A stretch of DNA of 8,265 nt from Candidatus Cloacimonadota bacterium (GTDB taxonomy: Bacteria; Cloacimonadota; Cloacimonadia; JGIOTU-2). Location: positions 1-8,265 of the forward strand of contig JAGGUR010000047.1 of NCBI GenBank assembly GCA_021158425.1, written 5' to 3'. The notes under the pieces are model-generated. The model saw nothing but the letters and a program-made list of their open reading frames with translations. It searched no databases and had not been told where the DNA came from. Position numbers and translations under genes: made by a program. Positions 1-5,542 of the stretch are shown in pieces (the stretch's first letter is position 1; each line of letters starts with the position of its first letter).

Positions 1-18
1 GTATATATCGATGTTCAT
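1..18 (-). CDS. Possible 5' end of a gene downstream of ribE (partial, six codons)
   Basis: On the minus strand an ATG at 18-16 opens a frame reading M-N-I-D-I-Y up to the window edge. It begins 6 nt after the ribE stop codon, which is operon-like spacing. No clear Shine-Dalgarno sequence precedes it. Riboflavin genes usually cluster (ribD, ribBA, ribH), so a second riboflavin gene is a reasonable guess from context, but six residues cannot identify a family. It could also be a chance ATG. Confidence 0.3.
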
Positions 19-24
19 CGTTAG

Positions 25-645
25 TTAAATTAAATCCAATAGATGTTTTTCACTTTTACTTTGTTCTAAGTAATTCACAACATACTTGCCGATAATATCA
101 AATTCAAGATTAAATTCATCTCCAATTCTTGCATATTTTAGATTTGTATTTTCCATAGTGTAAGAAATGATATTAACAAAGAAACTGCGAGGGCTGACCT
201 TTGTGAGGGTTAAACTGATTCCATTTACTGCAATAGAACCCTTTTCTGTAATTAGGTCTTTATACTTTTCAGGAAAAGATATTTCTAACACAGAATTTCC
301 ACTAATTATTCTTTTTGAGAGCAATCTTCCAACAGTATCTATATGCCCTTGAACTAAATGTCCATCAAACCTGCTATCTGCTGACATTGGTAATTCTAAA
401 TTGATTATGTTCCCTATCTTAATATGTTTTAAATTGGTTCGGTTAAGGGTTTCAGAAGTAACTTCAACAGTGAATGAGTCTTGCCTATTTTCAATAACTG
501 TTAAACATGCACCATTACAGGCAATGCTATCAGCAGGATGAAGTAAATTCTTTAAACCATCTGAAGAAATGCTCAAGTACATCTTGTTGCCAGAATATTT
601 TACATTCTTTACTTTTCCTAAATGCTTTATTATTCCAGTAAACAT
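25..645 (-). CDS. ribE: Riboflavin synthase (alpha subunit)
   Basis: The enzyme carries out the last step of riboflavin synthesis in the cytoplasm: two molecules of 6,7-dimethyl-8-ribityllumazine are dismuted to riboflavin and a pyrimidinedione. The 206 residues match the usual family length and show two tandem lumazine-binding barrels. The N-terminal barrel (about 1-90) starts with the hallmark MFTGII and carries SIACNGACLTV at 40-50, including the conserved Cys47. The second (about 95-185) starts with GHLVQGHIDTVG (95-106) and has KGSIAVNGISLTLT (135-148), then NLEFDIIGKYV (179-189) with the conserved Asp183 near the C-terminal helix that drives trimer formation. The ATG at 645-643 is fixed by the family's invariant N-terminus. 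No Shine-Dalgarno sequence is visible upstream. No key residue is missing. The gene is transcribed divergently from the SPOR lipoprotein gene. Some genomes call this gene ribC. Confidence 0.95.
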   Translation of the reverse strand: MFTGIIKHLGKVKNVKYSGNKMYLSISSDGLKNLLHPADSIACNGACLTVIENRQDSFTVEVTSETLNRTNLKHIKIGNIINLELPMSADSRFDGHLVQGHIDTVGRLLSKRIISGNSVLEISFPEKYKDLITEKGSIAVNGISLTLTKVSPRSFFVNIISYTMENTNLKYARIGDEFNLEFDIIGKYVVNYLEQSKSEKHLLDLI

Positions 646-655
646 AATAAAAATT

Positions 656-682
656 ATTTTAGATAAACAAATTTTATGTCAA
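656..682 (-). promoter_or_regulatory. Candidate sigma70-type promoter for ribE
   Basis: On the minus strand a perfect -35 box TTGACA (682-677) is followed after 15 nt by TAAAAT (661-656), a 5/6 match to TATAAT. The spacer is 2 nt shorter than ideal. Transcription would begin only a few bases before the ATG, so the message would be nearly leaderless, which agrees with the lack of a Shine-Dalgarno site. There is no room for an FMN riboswitch between this promoter and the gene. The region is AT-rich, so chance matches are likely. Confidence 0.35.
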
Positions 683-797
683 GTTATGTAAATTATTCTT
701 ATCGTCTTTGAGAACGGGGACCTATTTCTCTATCAATAAACACCAACTAATGACATCTTAATAAGTTCTAAAAATGAACCAAAAGTTAACCATTTTC

Positions 798-825
798 TTG
801 ACGCAATTTTAAAAATTTTTATTAT
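798..825 (+). promoter_or_regulatory. Candidate sigma70-type promoter for the SPOR lipoprotein gene
   Basis: TTGACG at 798-803 (5/6 to the -35 consensus) and TATTAT at 820-825 (5/6 to the -10 consensus) are separated by 16 nt. A start near 832 would give a leader of about 22 nt that contains the strong ribosome-binding site GGAGGG at 843-848. The rest of the 646-853 spacer shows nothing else that can be supported. Confidence 0.45.
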
Positions 826-853
826 TTACTTAAATAAATCTTGGAGGGTTCAA

Positions 854-1297
854 ATGAAAAAAAGAACTTTAGTAATCATTCTAATAATCGTGGCATTGAT
901 AATATCAATTTCGCTTTTTCCTGGCTGTGGTAAGAAAAAAGTGCCTGAAAAGGAAGTTGCTGAACCGACAAAGGCAGAAGAGCCAACTGTAGAGAAAGCA
1001 AAAGTTACACCAGAAAAAGAACCTGAACAAGTTCCTGAAGAAGTCAAGGGTGAAGAAAAAGTATTTGAATTGCAAGTAGTCGCAGTTAAAGACTACTCAA
1101 AAATTAATATTGAGAAGAACAAATTAGCTCAATATGGTTACAATACCAAAATCACCACAATTAAGAAAGATGGCGAAACTTTCTATCGTCTGCGTCTGGA
1201 TGGTTTGTATACTTATTCTGAAGCTACTAAATTGGGTGAAAAATTGAAAGACCAATTCCCTTCAATTCATGAGTATTGGGTCCAAAAGGTAAGATAG
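854..1297 (+). CDS. SPOR-domain lipoprotein
   Basis: Small envelope protein of 147 residues, probably anchored by lipid and binding peptidoglycan. Residues 1-24 form a lipoprotein signal peptide: MKKR, a hydrophobic stretch, then LFPGC with the lipidated cysteine at 25 (Pro in the box is slightly unusual). Residues 26-68 are a low-complexity Lys/Glu/Pro/Val linker, as expected for a tether crossing part of the periplasm. Residues 69-147 fit a SPOR domain: FELQVVAVKDYS opens the first strand, and YRLRLDGLYTYSEATKLGEKL (111-131) is the typical second half before the final strand. SPOR domains bind glycan strands stripped of stem peptides, often at the division site. The ATG at 854 lies 5 nt after GGAGGG. 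The next gene, alr, is also a cell-wall gene but lies 330 nt away across repeats, so an operon is uncertain. The family assignment rests on pattern only. Confidence 0.87.
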   Translation: MKKRTLVIILIIVALIISISLFPGCGKKKVPEKEVAEPTKAEEPTVEKAKVTPEKEPEQVPEEVKGEEKVFELQVVAVKDYSKINIEKNKLAQYGYNTKITTIKKDGETFYRLRLDGLYTYSEATKLGEKLKDQFPSIHEYWVQKVR

Positions 1298-1315
1298 GAC
1301 TTATACTCACGAAGT

Positions 1316-1331
1316 CCCGTCTTGTCCCGAT
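1316..1331 (+). repeat. Half copy of the GTCCCGAT palindromic repeat unit
   Basis: CCCGTCTTGTCCCGAT here matches CCCGTCTGTCCCGAT at 1514-1528 except for one extra T. The second palindrome arm (ATCGGGAC) is absent, so this looks like a truncated copy. It lies about 20 nt after the stop codon of the SPOR gene. An inverted repeat GGACTT (1297-1302)/AAGTCC (1312-1317) overlaps its left edge but is not followed by a T run. Confidence 0.5.
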
Positions 1332-1352
1332 TTACCTGTCCTGCCTGCCTTG

Positions 1353-1478
1353 TGGAATGACGAAGTTAATATTCCATTGGGTGAAATCTCTCTTCTATAT
1401 TTATCCCGTTAAATCTCATCTTTATGTATTTAACTGGGATTTCACTTGGTATCGGAAATAAATCCTCCTTCCGAGGAT
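1353..1478. repeat. Cluster of imperfect inverted repeats in the SPOR-alr spacer
   Basis: Three inverted repeats stand in a row. TGGAAT (1353-1358) pairs with ATTCCA (1371-1376). GTGAAATC (1381-1388) pairs with GATTTCAC (1438-1445) and encloses ATCCCGTTAAAT (1403-1414), which pairs with ATTTAACTGGGAT (1428-1440) apart from one extra T. ATCCTC (1462-1467) pairs with GAGGAT (1473-1478). None is followed by a run of T, so they are not convincing terminators. They look like decayed mobile palindromes. No open frame here looks like a gene. Confidence 0.5.
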
Positions 1479-1485
1479 AAATTGG

Positions 1486-1509
1486 GATGAAAATAATGAT
1501 GAAAATAAC
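1486..1509 (+). repeat. 12-bp tandem duplication
   Basis: GATGAAAATAAT (1486-1497) is followed directly by GATGAAAATAAC (1498-1509), an 11/12 match. The second copy overlaps the first 3 bases of the left terminal inverted repeat of the adjacent MITE-like element. It may reflect slippage or the insertion event. Function, if any, is unknown. Confidence 0.5.
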
Positions 1510-1623
1510 ACACCCCGTCTGTCCCGATGAATCGGGACATCCAACCCTCTCAAGAGGGGACTTTTTATGATTCCTCTCTAATAAGAGGGGAAAAATTCTC
1601 CAAAGGAGAATTAGGGGTGTGTT
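1507..1623. mobile_element. 117-bp MITE-like element with 10-bp terminal inverted repeats
   Basis: The element is bounded by AACACACCCC (1507-1516) and its exact inverse GGGGTGTGTT (1614-1623). Inside are four hairpins in a row: GTCCCGAT/ATCGGGAC (1521-1528/1531-1538), CCCTCT/AGAGGG (1545-1550/1553-1558), CCTCT/AGAGG (1573-1577/1584-1588) and TTCTCC/GGAGAA (1596-1601/1605-1610). There is no coding capacity, so any movement would need enzymes from elsewhere. No clear target-site duplication is visible. The last hairpin contains AGGAG (1604-1608), and the right terminal repeat carries GGGGTG just before the alr start, so the element appears to supply the ribosome-binding site of that gene. Calling it mobile is an inference from the terminal repeats. 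Confidence 0.6.
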
Positions 1624-1627
1624 CTTT

Positions 1628-3604
1628 ATGTCCTATTTTCATATTAAAATGATAAATCAACAATTCCGCAGTTGGACAGTTATTAACCTGGACAATTTCA
1701 GATATAACATTACCCAACTCAAAAAATTCTTAAAACCTGATGTCGAGCTAATGCAGATTGTTAAAGCAGATGCTTATGGACATGGTTCAGTTGAAATTGC
1801 TCGTGAATCAGAAAAATTGGGTCTAAAATGGCTGGGTGTAGCAAACTCAGACGAAGGTGTTCTTCTCAGACTTGAGCAGATAAATAGTAGAATATTAATA
1901 TTAAGTCCCTCATTCCCTGATGAAATTGAAAATATAATCAATTATGACTTAACTCCATCTATTTCAAGTATTGAGTTTGCTAAGAAGCTGAATAGGTTTG
2001 CCGCTCAAAATAAGAAAACTGTCAAAATCCATATAAACTTTGATACAGGGATGGGCAGAGCAGGATTTCTATGGAATCAAGTAAAAGAAGCTGTATCTGA
2101 ATTTAAAAAGTTGAAAAATATTCAGATTGAAGGTGTATTTTCTCATTTTTCAATGAGTGAAAATAAAGAAAATGAATTCTCTACTATCCAGGTTCAAAGA
2201 TTTGATTCAGTTTTGTCACAACTTAAATCTGCAGATATCAATCCAGAAATCATTCATTTAGAAAATAGCGCTGGTTTAGTCAATTTCCCCGACTTTCAAT
2301 ATAATATGGTGCGAGTGGGTCTGTTATCTTATGGAATCTATACAGATGAAACTCTGCGAGAAAAAATCAAACTCCGCCCTGTAATGACCTTCAAATCTAA
2401 AATAAGTTTAATAAAAGAATTTCCAGCGGATTTTGGAATTAGTTACAACAAAACATATGTAACACAGAGACCAACACGCACAGCAATTCTACCAATCGGG
2501 TATGGAGATGGCTATAACTTTCTACTTTCAAATCTTGGAAAGGTTATCATAAATGGAAAAATATGCCCAGTTCTTGGCAGAGTAACTATGGATATGATAG
2601 TAGTTGATATCTCAAATATAAAAAATGTAAAAGTTGGAGATGAAGTAACTCTGCTTGGCAATAATGGAAATTTAACAATTTCTGCCGAAGAATTATCCAG
2701 ACTTTATAATGGATTATCTTATGAAACTGTATGTAATCTTGGAAGGCGAGCACAAAGGATTTTTATCAAAGAAAATAAAGGCACAACGATTGAACCTATT
2801 TCTCGTCGGACTTTTATAGCTAAAGATTTTTCAAATACAAAATTAGAAAAAATAATCCAAACCTCATTAAATCAACGGTTGAATAGCAATGAGATCGGAA
2901 GTATAATTTATCAGGAATTGCTTAAAAATCTGTTCTCAACTGCAGATAGAGAAGTAAACTGGAAAACAAACTTTGTCCATTCCGTGAAATTCTTAGAAAT
3001 CAAATCCCCAATTAAATTGGGGACAGAGACGGCAAAGCAATTTTATCTCACTAAAACCAAATTGAGTTACCATAAAAGATTAGTTAATGAAAAATTCAAA
3101 ATAGTCTGTGCAAACAATATAGCAGACCTTGAGCAATATTTTCTATCTGAAGATGTTGAATATCGCTGGCTTTTGGATAGCAAGATAGACCTGATTAATT
3201 CATTTCATATTGATAAAATCCTTGTAGATGATATTATTTTAAAATATAAAATCAAAAAAAATAATCGTATTTCATATCCTTCTGAACTTGCTAATCTTGA
3301 GATAGAATGCTCGCATCCTCAACTTAAAACTCTTATTGGAAAAGATGTAAAATTCACAATAGATACTATCACTTATTACCCAAAAACGAAACACCAATTA
3401 ACAATCTATCTTGCAGAATTAACAAAGGGTATTTCTGTTACATTTGATTTTTCAGAGACTCCAATTAAAGATGTTGAGACTATCTCAATTTTTGCTGGTA
3501 AAGAAAAATATCCTAAAGAACTCAAAAAAAATGGGATAATTACTTTAAAAAGTTATGAAGATGAATGGTTCTTTCCAAACAGTGGTGTAGTTTTTGTATG
3601 GTAA
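1628..3604 (+). CDS. alr: Alanine racemase with an unrecognised C-terminal extension
   Basis: PLP enzyme of the cytoplasm that interconverts L- and D-alanine and so feeds D-Ala into peptidoglycan. Residue numbers here count from an upstream GTG at 1619 (661 aa); from the ATG at 1628 chosen here the protein has 658. The fold type III barrel (about 19-265) has the PLP lysine Lys49 in VKADAYGHG and FDTGMGRAGF with Arg147. The C-terminal beta domain (to about 384) has the catalytic tyrosine Tyr276 in GISYNKTY, then GYGDGYN, GRVTMDMIVVD and SYETVCNLGRRAQR. Asn140 stands where many homologues have a carbamylated lysine. Normal alanine racemases end here, at 360-390 residues; this one continues for about 275 residues that I do not recognise (mixed helical, then beta-rich, ending SGVVFVW). 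Start choice: GTG 1619 lies inside a repeat arm 10 nt after AGGAG, ATG 1628 is 10 nt after GGGG, and ATG 1649 is closest to homologues but has no ribosome-binding site. Confidence 0.95.
   Translation: MSYFHIKMINQQFRSWTVINLDNFRYNITQLKKFLKPDVELMQIVKADAYGHGSVEIARESEKLGLKWLGVANSDEGVLLRLEQINSRILILSPSFPDEIENIINYDLTPSISSIEFAKKLNRFAAQNKKTVKIHINFDTGMGRAGFLWNQVKEAVSEFKKLKNIQIEGVFSHFSMSENKENEFSTIQVQRFDSVLSQLKSADINPEIIHLENSAGLVNFPDFQYNMVRVGLLSYGIYTDETLREKIKLRPVMTFKSKISLIKEFPADFGISYNKTYVTQRPTRTAILPIGYGDGYNFLLSNLGKVIINGKICPVLGRVTMDMIVVDISNIKNVKVGDEVTLLGNNGNLTISAEELSRLYNGLSYETVCNLGRRAQRIFIKENKGTTIEPISRRTFIAKDFSNTKLEKIIQTSLNQRLNSNEIGSIIYQELLKNLFSTADREVNWKTNFVHSVKFLEIKSPIKLGTETAKQFYLTKTKLSYHKRLVNEKFKIVCANNIADLEQYFLSEDVEYRWLLDSKIDLINSFHIDKILVDDIILKYKIKKNNRISYPSELANLEIECSHPQLKTLIGKDVKFTIDTITYYPKTKHQLTIYLAELTKGISVTFDFSETPIKDVETISIFAGKEKYPKELKKNGIITLKSYEDEWFFPNSGVVFVW
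3005..3032 (+). repeat. Palindromic repeat unit inside the alr coding sequence
   Basis: A perfect 19-nt palindrome, TCCCCAATTAAATTGGGGA (3005-3023), is followed by CAGAGACGG. The inverse of the intergenic unit at 1515-1538 has the same layout: a palindrome ending in GGGAC followed by AGACGG. The unit is read in frame as part of SPIKLGTETA in the C-terminal extension of alanine racemase and introduces no stop. It is either a mobile palindrome that inserted in frame or a coincidental coding palindrome. The shared 3' tail favours the first. Confidence 0.5.
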
Positions 3605-3614
3605 ATTAATTGTT

Positions 3615-3783
3615 TGTAGAACGACCTTTCCGTCTGGGCGCCGAGACCGACCAAGGTCGTTAATGTAAATAGGCTCTGCATTCCAAGGGGAGACCTTCGA
3701 AAAACGTACCATAAAAGAACGAGTTCACCCTTCGTAGTCCCGATATTTCGGGACGGAGAACGGGCAATAAACCTTGTTCTACA
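3615..3783. repeat. Composite palindromic element between alr and mlaD
   Basis: TGTAGAAC (3615-3622) and GTTCTACA (3776-3783) form perfect 8-bp outer arms around 153 bp that are richer in GC than the flanks. Just inside the left arm is a large hairpin: AACGACCTT (3620-3628) pairs with AAGGTCGTT (3653-3661), with a further GTCT/AGAC pairing around GGGCGCC in its loop. Near the right end is another unit of the local repeat family, GTCCCGATATTTCGGGAC (3737-3754), with GGAGAACGGG behind it. No believable gene lies in 3605-3889. The left hairpin could also stop transcription after alr, but no T run follows it. Confidence 0.55.
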
Positions 3784-3889
3784 TTTATGTATAAACTAAT
3801 TAACCAAAATTCTGAAAATATTATTTGTAGAATAAATGATAAAATTGACAAAAATTCAACATAAATTCCAAATTGTTTTGGAGAAATAA

Positions 3890-4864
3890 ATGGTTACAAA
3901 ATCTCAAAAATTAAGATTAGGAATTTTTATTTGTGTTGGAATAGTTTTACTTGTGGCTTTACTAAGTTTGCTACTCGGGAATATTCTGTTCAATAAAAAG
4001 GATATATATTTTATCAGATACAAGGATGTTTCTGTTGCCGGACTCAACATTGGCGGGGCGGTGCAGTATCATGGCATACGAATTGGACGCGTGGAAGATC
4101 TAACCATTGACCCAAAAGATGTAACCACTGTAATAGTTGAAATCAGTGTAAAACATAAAACACCTATCAAGGAAGATGTTGAAGCTGTTATTTCTACAGT
4201 TGGTATAACAGGTTTAAAGTTGATAGAATTAGTCGGTGGTACTGCTGAATCCGAAACACTAAAGCCAAATTCTTACATAAAACCTGGTGCGTCCGTATTT
4301 GAAGCAATTACTGGAAAAGCTGAAGTAATAGCAGAAAAACTTGAATTCGTTCTTAATAATCTGGCAGACCTATTCAGTGGAGAAAATAAAACTGATTTAA
4401 AAGAGTTGATAAGAAATGCAAAGAACTCTCTTGCAAATATCAACAACCTTCTTGAAGAAAATAGAGATAATATCAAACAAAGCATTACAAACATAAACAA
4501 ATTTTCAGATGAATTGCCAATTTTGTCTGATAATGCAGAAAAGACTATCAATGATATTAAAGAATTTATAAATTCAGAAGAAATGTCAAATCTTCTTGCA
4601 AACCTTAATGATATTTCTGATGAAATCAAACTTGCTCAAATCAAGAAAACTATCAACGATATTAATGTCGCAGTTGCAACAATCAATAAAACTTTTACAC
4701 ATATGGACCTAACCTTCATTGAAAGCAGAGAAGATATTATTCAATCTATGGATTTGCTGAAAGAAACAATGCAATATCTTAACGAATTCTCAAGACTTAT
4801 TTCAGAGGAACCATCATTACTTATAAAAACCAGGGGGACAGAAGAAATACCTGGAGGTAGATAA
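3890..4864 (+). CDS. mlaD: MCE-domain phospholipid transport protein (MlaD-like)
   Basis: Periplasmic, inner-membrane-anchored lipid-binding subunit of an ABC-type phospholipid transporter. The 324 residues show a short cytoplasmic start (MVTKSQKLRLG), one transmembrane helix (about 11-32), and an MCE domain (about 38-118) with YFIRYKDVSVAGLNIGGAVQYHGIRIGRVEDL and, near its end, ISTVGITGLKLIEL. Residues about 135-305 are almost all helical, with regularly spaced Leu/Ile/Asn (repeated NIN, INDI motifs), suggesting a long coiled coil. The tail SEEPSLLIK is typical of MCE proteins. E. coli MlaD is only about 180 residues; this longer form resembles MCE proteins whose helices form a needle above the hexameric ring. 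The ATG is preceded by GGAG at 3880-3883. The last codons contain the ribosome-binding site of the next gene. The named symbol reflects the neighbouring mlaE rather than proven orthology. Confidence 0.92.
   Translation: MVTKSQKLRLGIFICVGIVLLVALLSLLLGNILFNKKDIYFIRYKDVSVAGLNIGGAVQYHGIRIGRVEDLTIDPKDVTTVIVEISVKHKTPIKEDVEAVISTVGITGLKLIELVGGTAESETLKPNSYIKPGASVFEAITGKAEVIAEKLEFVLNNLADLFSGENKTDLKELIRNAKNSLANINNLLEENRDNIKQSITNINKFSDELPILSDNAEKTINDIKEFINSEEMSNLLANLNDISDEIKLAQIKKTINDINVAVATINKTFTHMDLTFIESREDIIQSMDLLKETMQYLNEFSRLISEEPSLLIKTRGTEEIPGGR
4853..4858 (+). promoter_or_regulatory. Ribosome-binding site inside the end of mlaD
   Basis: GGAGGT lies in the last codons (Gly-Gly-Arg) of the MCE gene, 8 nt before the ATG at 4867. 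This supports that start and suggests that translation of the two genes is coupled. Confidence 0.8.
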
Positions 4865-4866
4865 CT

Positions 4867-5484
4867 ATGAATATTAAAAAATATATAATTCCTTTAATAG
4901 TCATTTTGATAATTGGCTGTACGAAACGGTATATAGCAAGATACTATATTCTTGACTACAATCCTCAAATAAATGTAGAAAATCAACTTGAAAAACCTTT
5001 TCCATATAATTTACAGGTTAAAAAATTTAAGATTGACCGCACTTATGATAATTCCCGAATTGTTATCAGACAATCTGCCCATCAAATCTACTATGATAAA
5101 TTTAGTCTATGGGCTCGACGACCACAGGAAGCAATAACTTTCTTACTTATTAATCACATTAACAAACTTCATATTGTAAAAAACTGCAAAGAAAGATTTA
5201 TAGATGATAGGCCAGATTTCATCATCAGTGGACAAATACACAGCATAGAAAAATATCAAAATGATTTACTGCTCCGCGCTGATATTCATATTTCACTGAC
5301 ATTAACTAAAGTTTCTACCAATCAAATTGTGCTCAACAAAGAAATTGTAAATTACATACCATTATATACAAATGAAATGAACTACTTTGCCAAAACTATA
5401 AGCGATAATTTAAATAAGGAATTTTCAAGTTTTATTCTTGATATGGTAAATTATTTTAAAAGCGAAGAACAAACAAAATTATGA
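4867..5484 (+). CDS. ABC transport auxiliary lipoprotein, PqiC-like (DUF330 family)
   Basis: Probable lipoprotein partner of the MCE protein. The 205 residues begin with a short signal peptide ending LIIGC, with Cys18 as the lipidation site. After it come RYYILDY (24-30) and RIVIRQSAHQIYYDKFSLWARRPQEAI (64-90), the pattern typical of the ABC_trans_aux family that includes E. coli PqiC. PDFIISGQIHSIEK followed by alternating strands matches the rest of the domain. In E. coli, PqiC sits at the outer membrane and docks on the needle of PqiB. A like role for this protein over the helical tail of the upstream MCE protein is an inference. The start is 2 nt after the mlaD stop. Two stop codons stand in tandem at the end (TGA TAG). 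Homology is judged by eye; the lipoprotein signal is firm. Confidence 0.85.
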   Translation: MNIKKYIIPLIVILIIGCTKRYIARYYILDYNPQINVENQLEKPFPYNLQVKKFKIDRTYDNSRIVIRQSAHQIYYDKFSLWARRPQEAITFLLINHINKLHIVKNCKERFIDDRPDFIISGQIHSIEKYQNDLLLRADIHISLTLTKVSTNQIVLNKEIVNYIPLYTNEMNYFAKTISDNLNKEFSSFILDMVNYFKSEEQTKL

Positions 5485-5542
5485 TAGCACATTATAACTA
5501 ATAATAATCTAACATTACACATAAAGAAATTTGGGAGGAAAG

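Noticed and set aside
710..719. GAGAACGGGG as another copy of the repeat tail seen at 3756-3764
   Set aside because: Only 9 bases match and no palindrome is next to it; chance cannot be excluded.
1276..1461. A 61-codon open frame on the plus strand after the SPOR gene
   Set aside because: It starts inside the SPOR gene, has no ribosome-binding site, and runs through inverted repeats; its composition is not protein-like.
1545..1610. Rho-independent terminators among the hairpins before alr
   Set aside because: The stems are short. Some T-rich bases follow the second hairpin (1562-1566), but the hairpins form a regular array between terminal inverted repeats, which fits a repeat element better. 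A weak terminator function remains possible.
1298..1623. CRISPR array
   Set aside because: Repeats are unequal palindromes without regular spacing or unique spacers of constant length.
3845..3850. TTGACA as the -35 box of an mlaD promoter
   Set aside because: At 16-18 nt spacing there is no acceptable -10 box (CCAAAT-like only), so it was not listed as a promoter.
3660..3851. A 63-codon minus-strand frame in the alr-mlaD spacer
   Set aside because: It lies largely within the composite palindromic element and has no ribosome-binding site or recognisable motif.
5531..5533. TTG as the start of the barrel gene
   Set aside because: It overlaps the ribosome-binding site GGGAGG, which points to the ATG at 5543.
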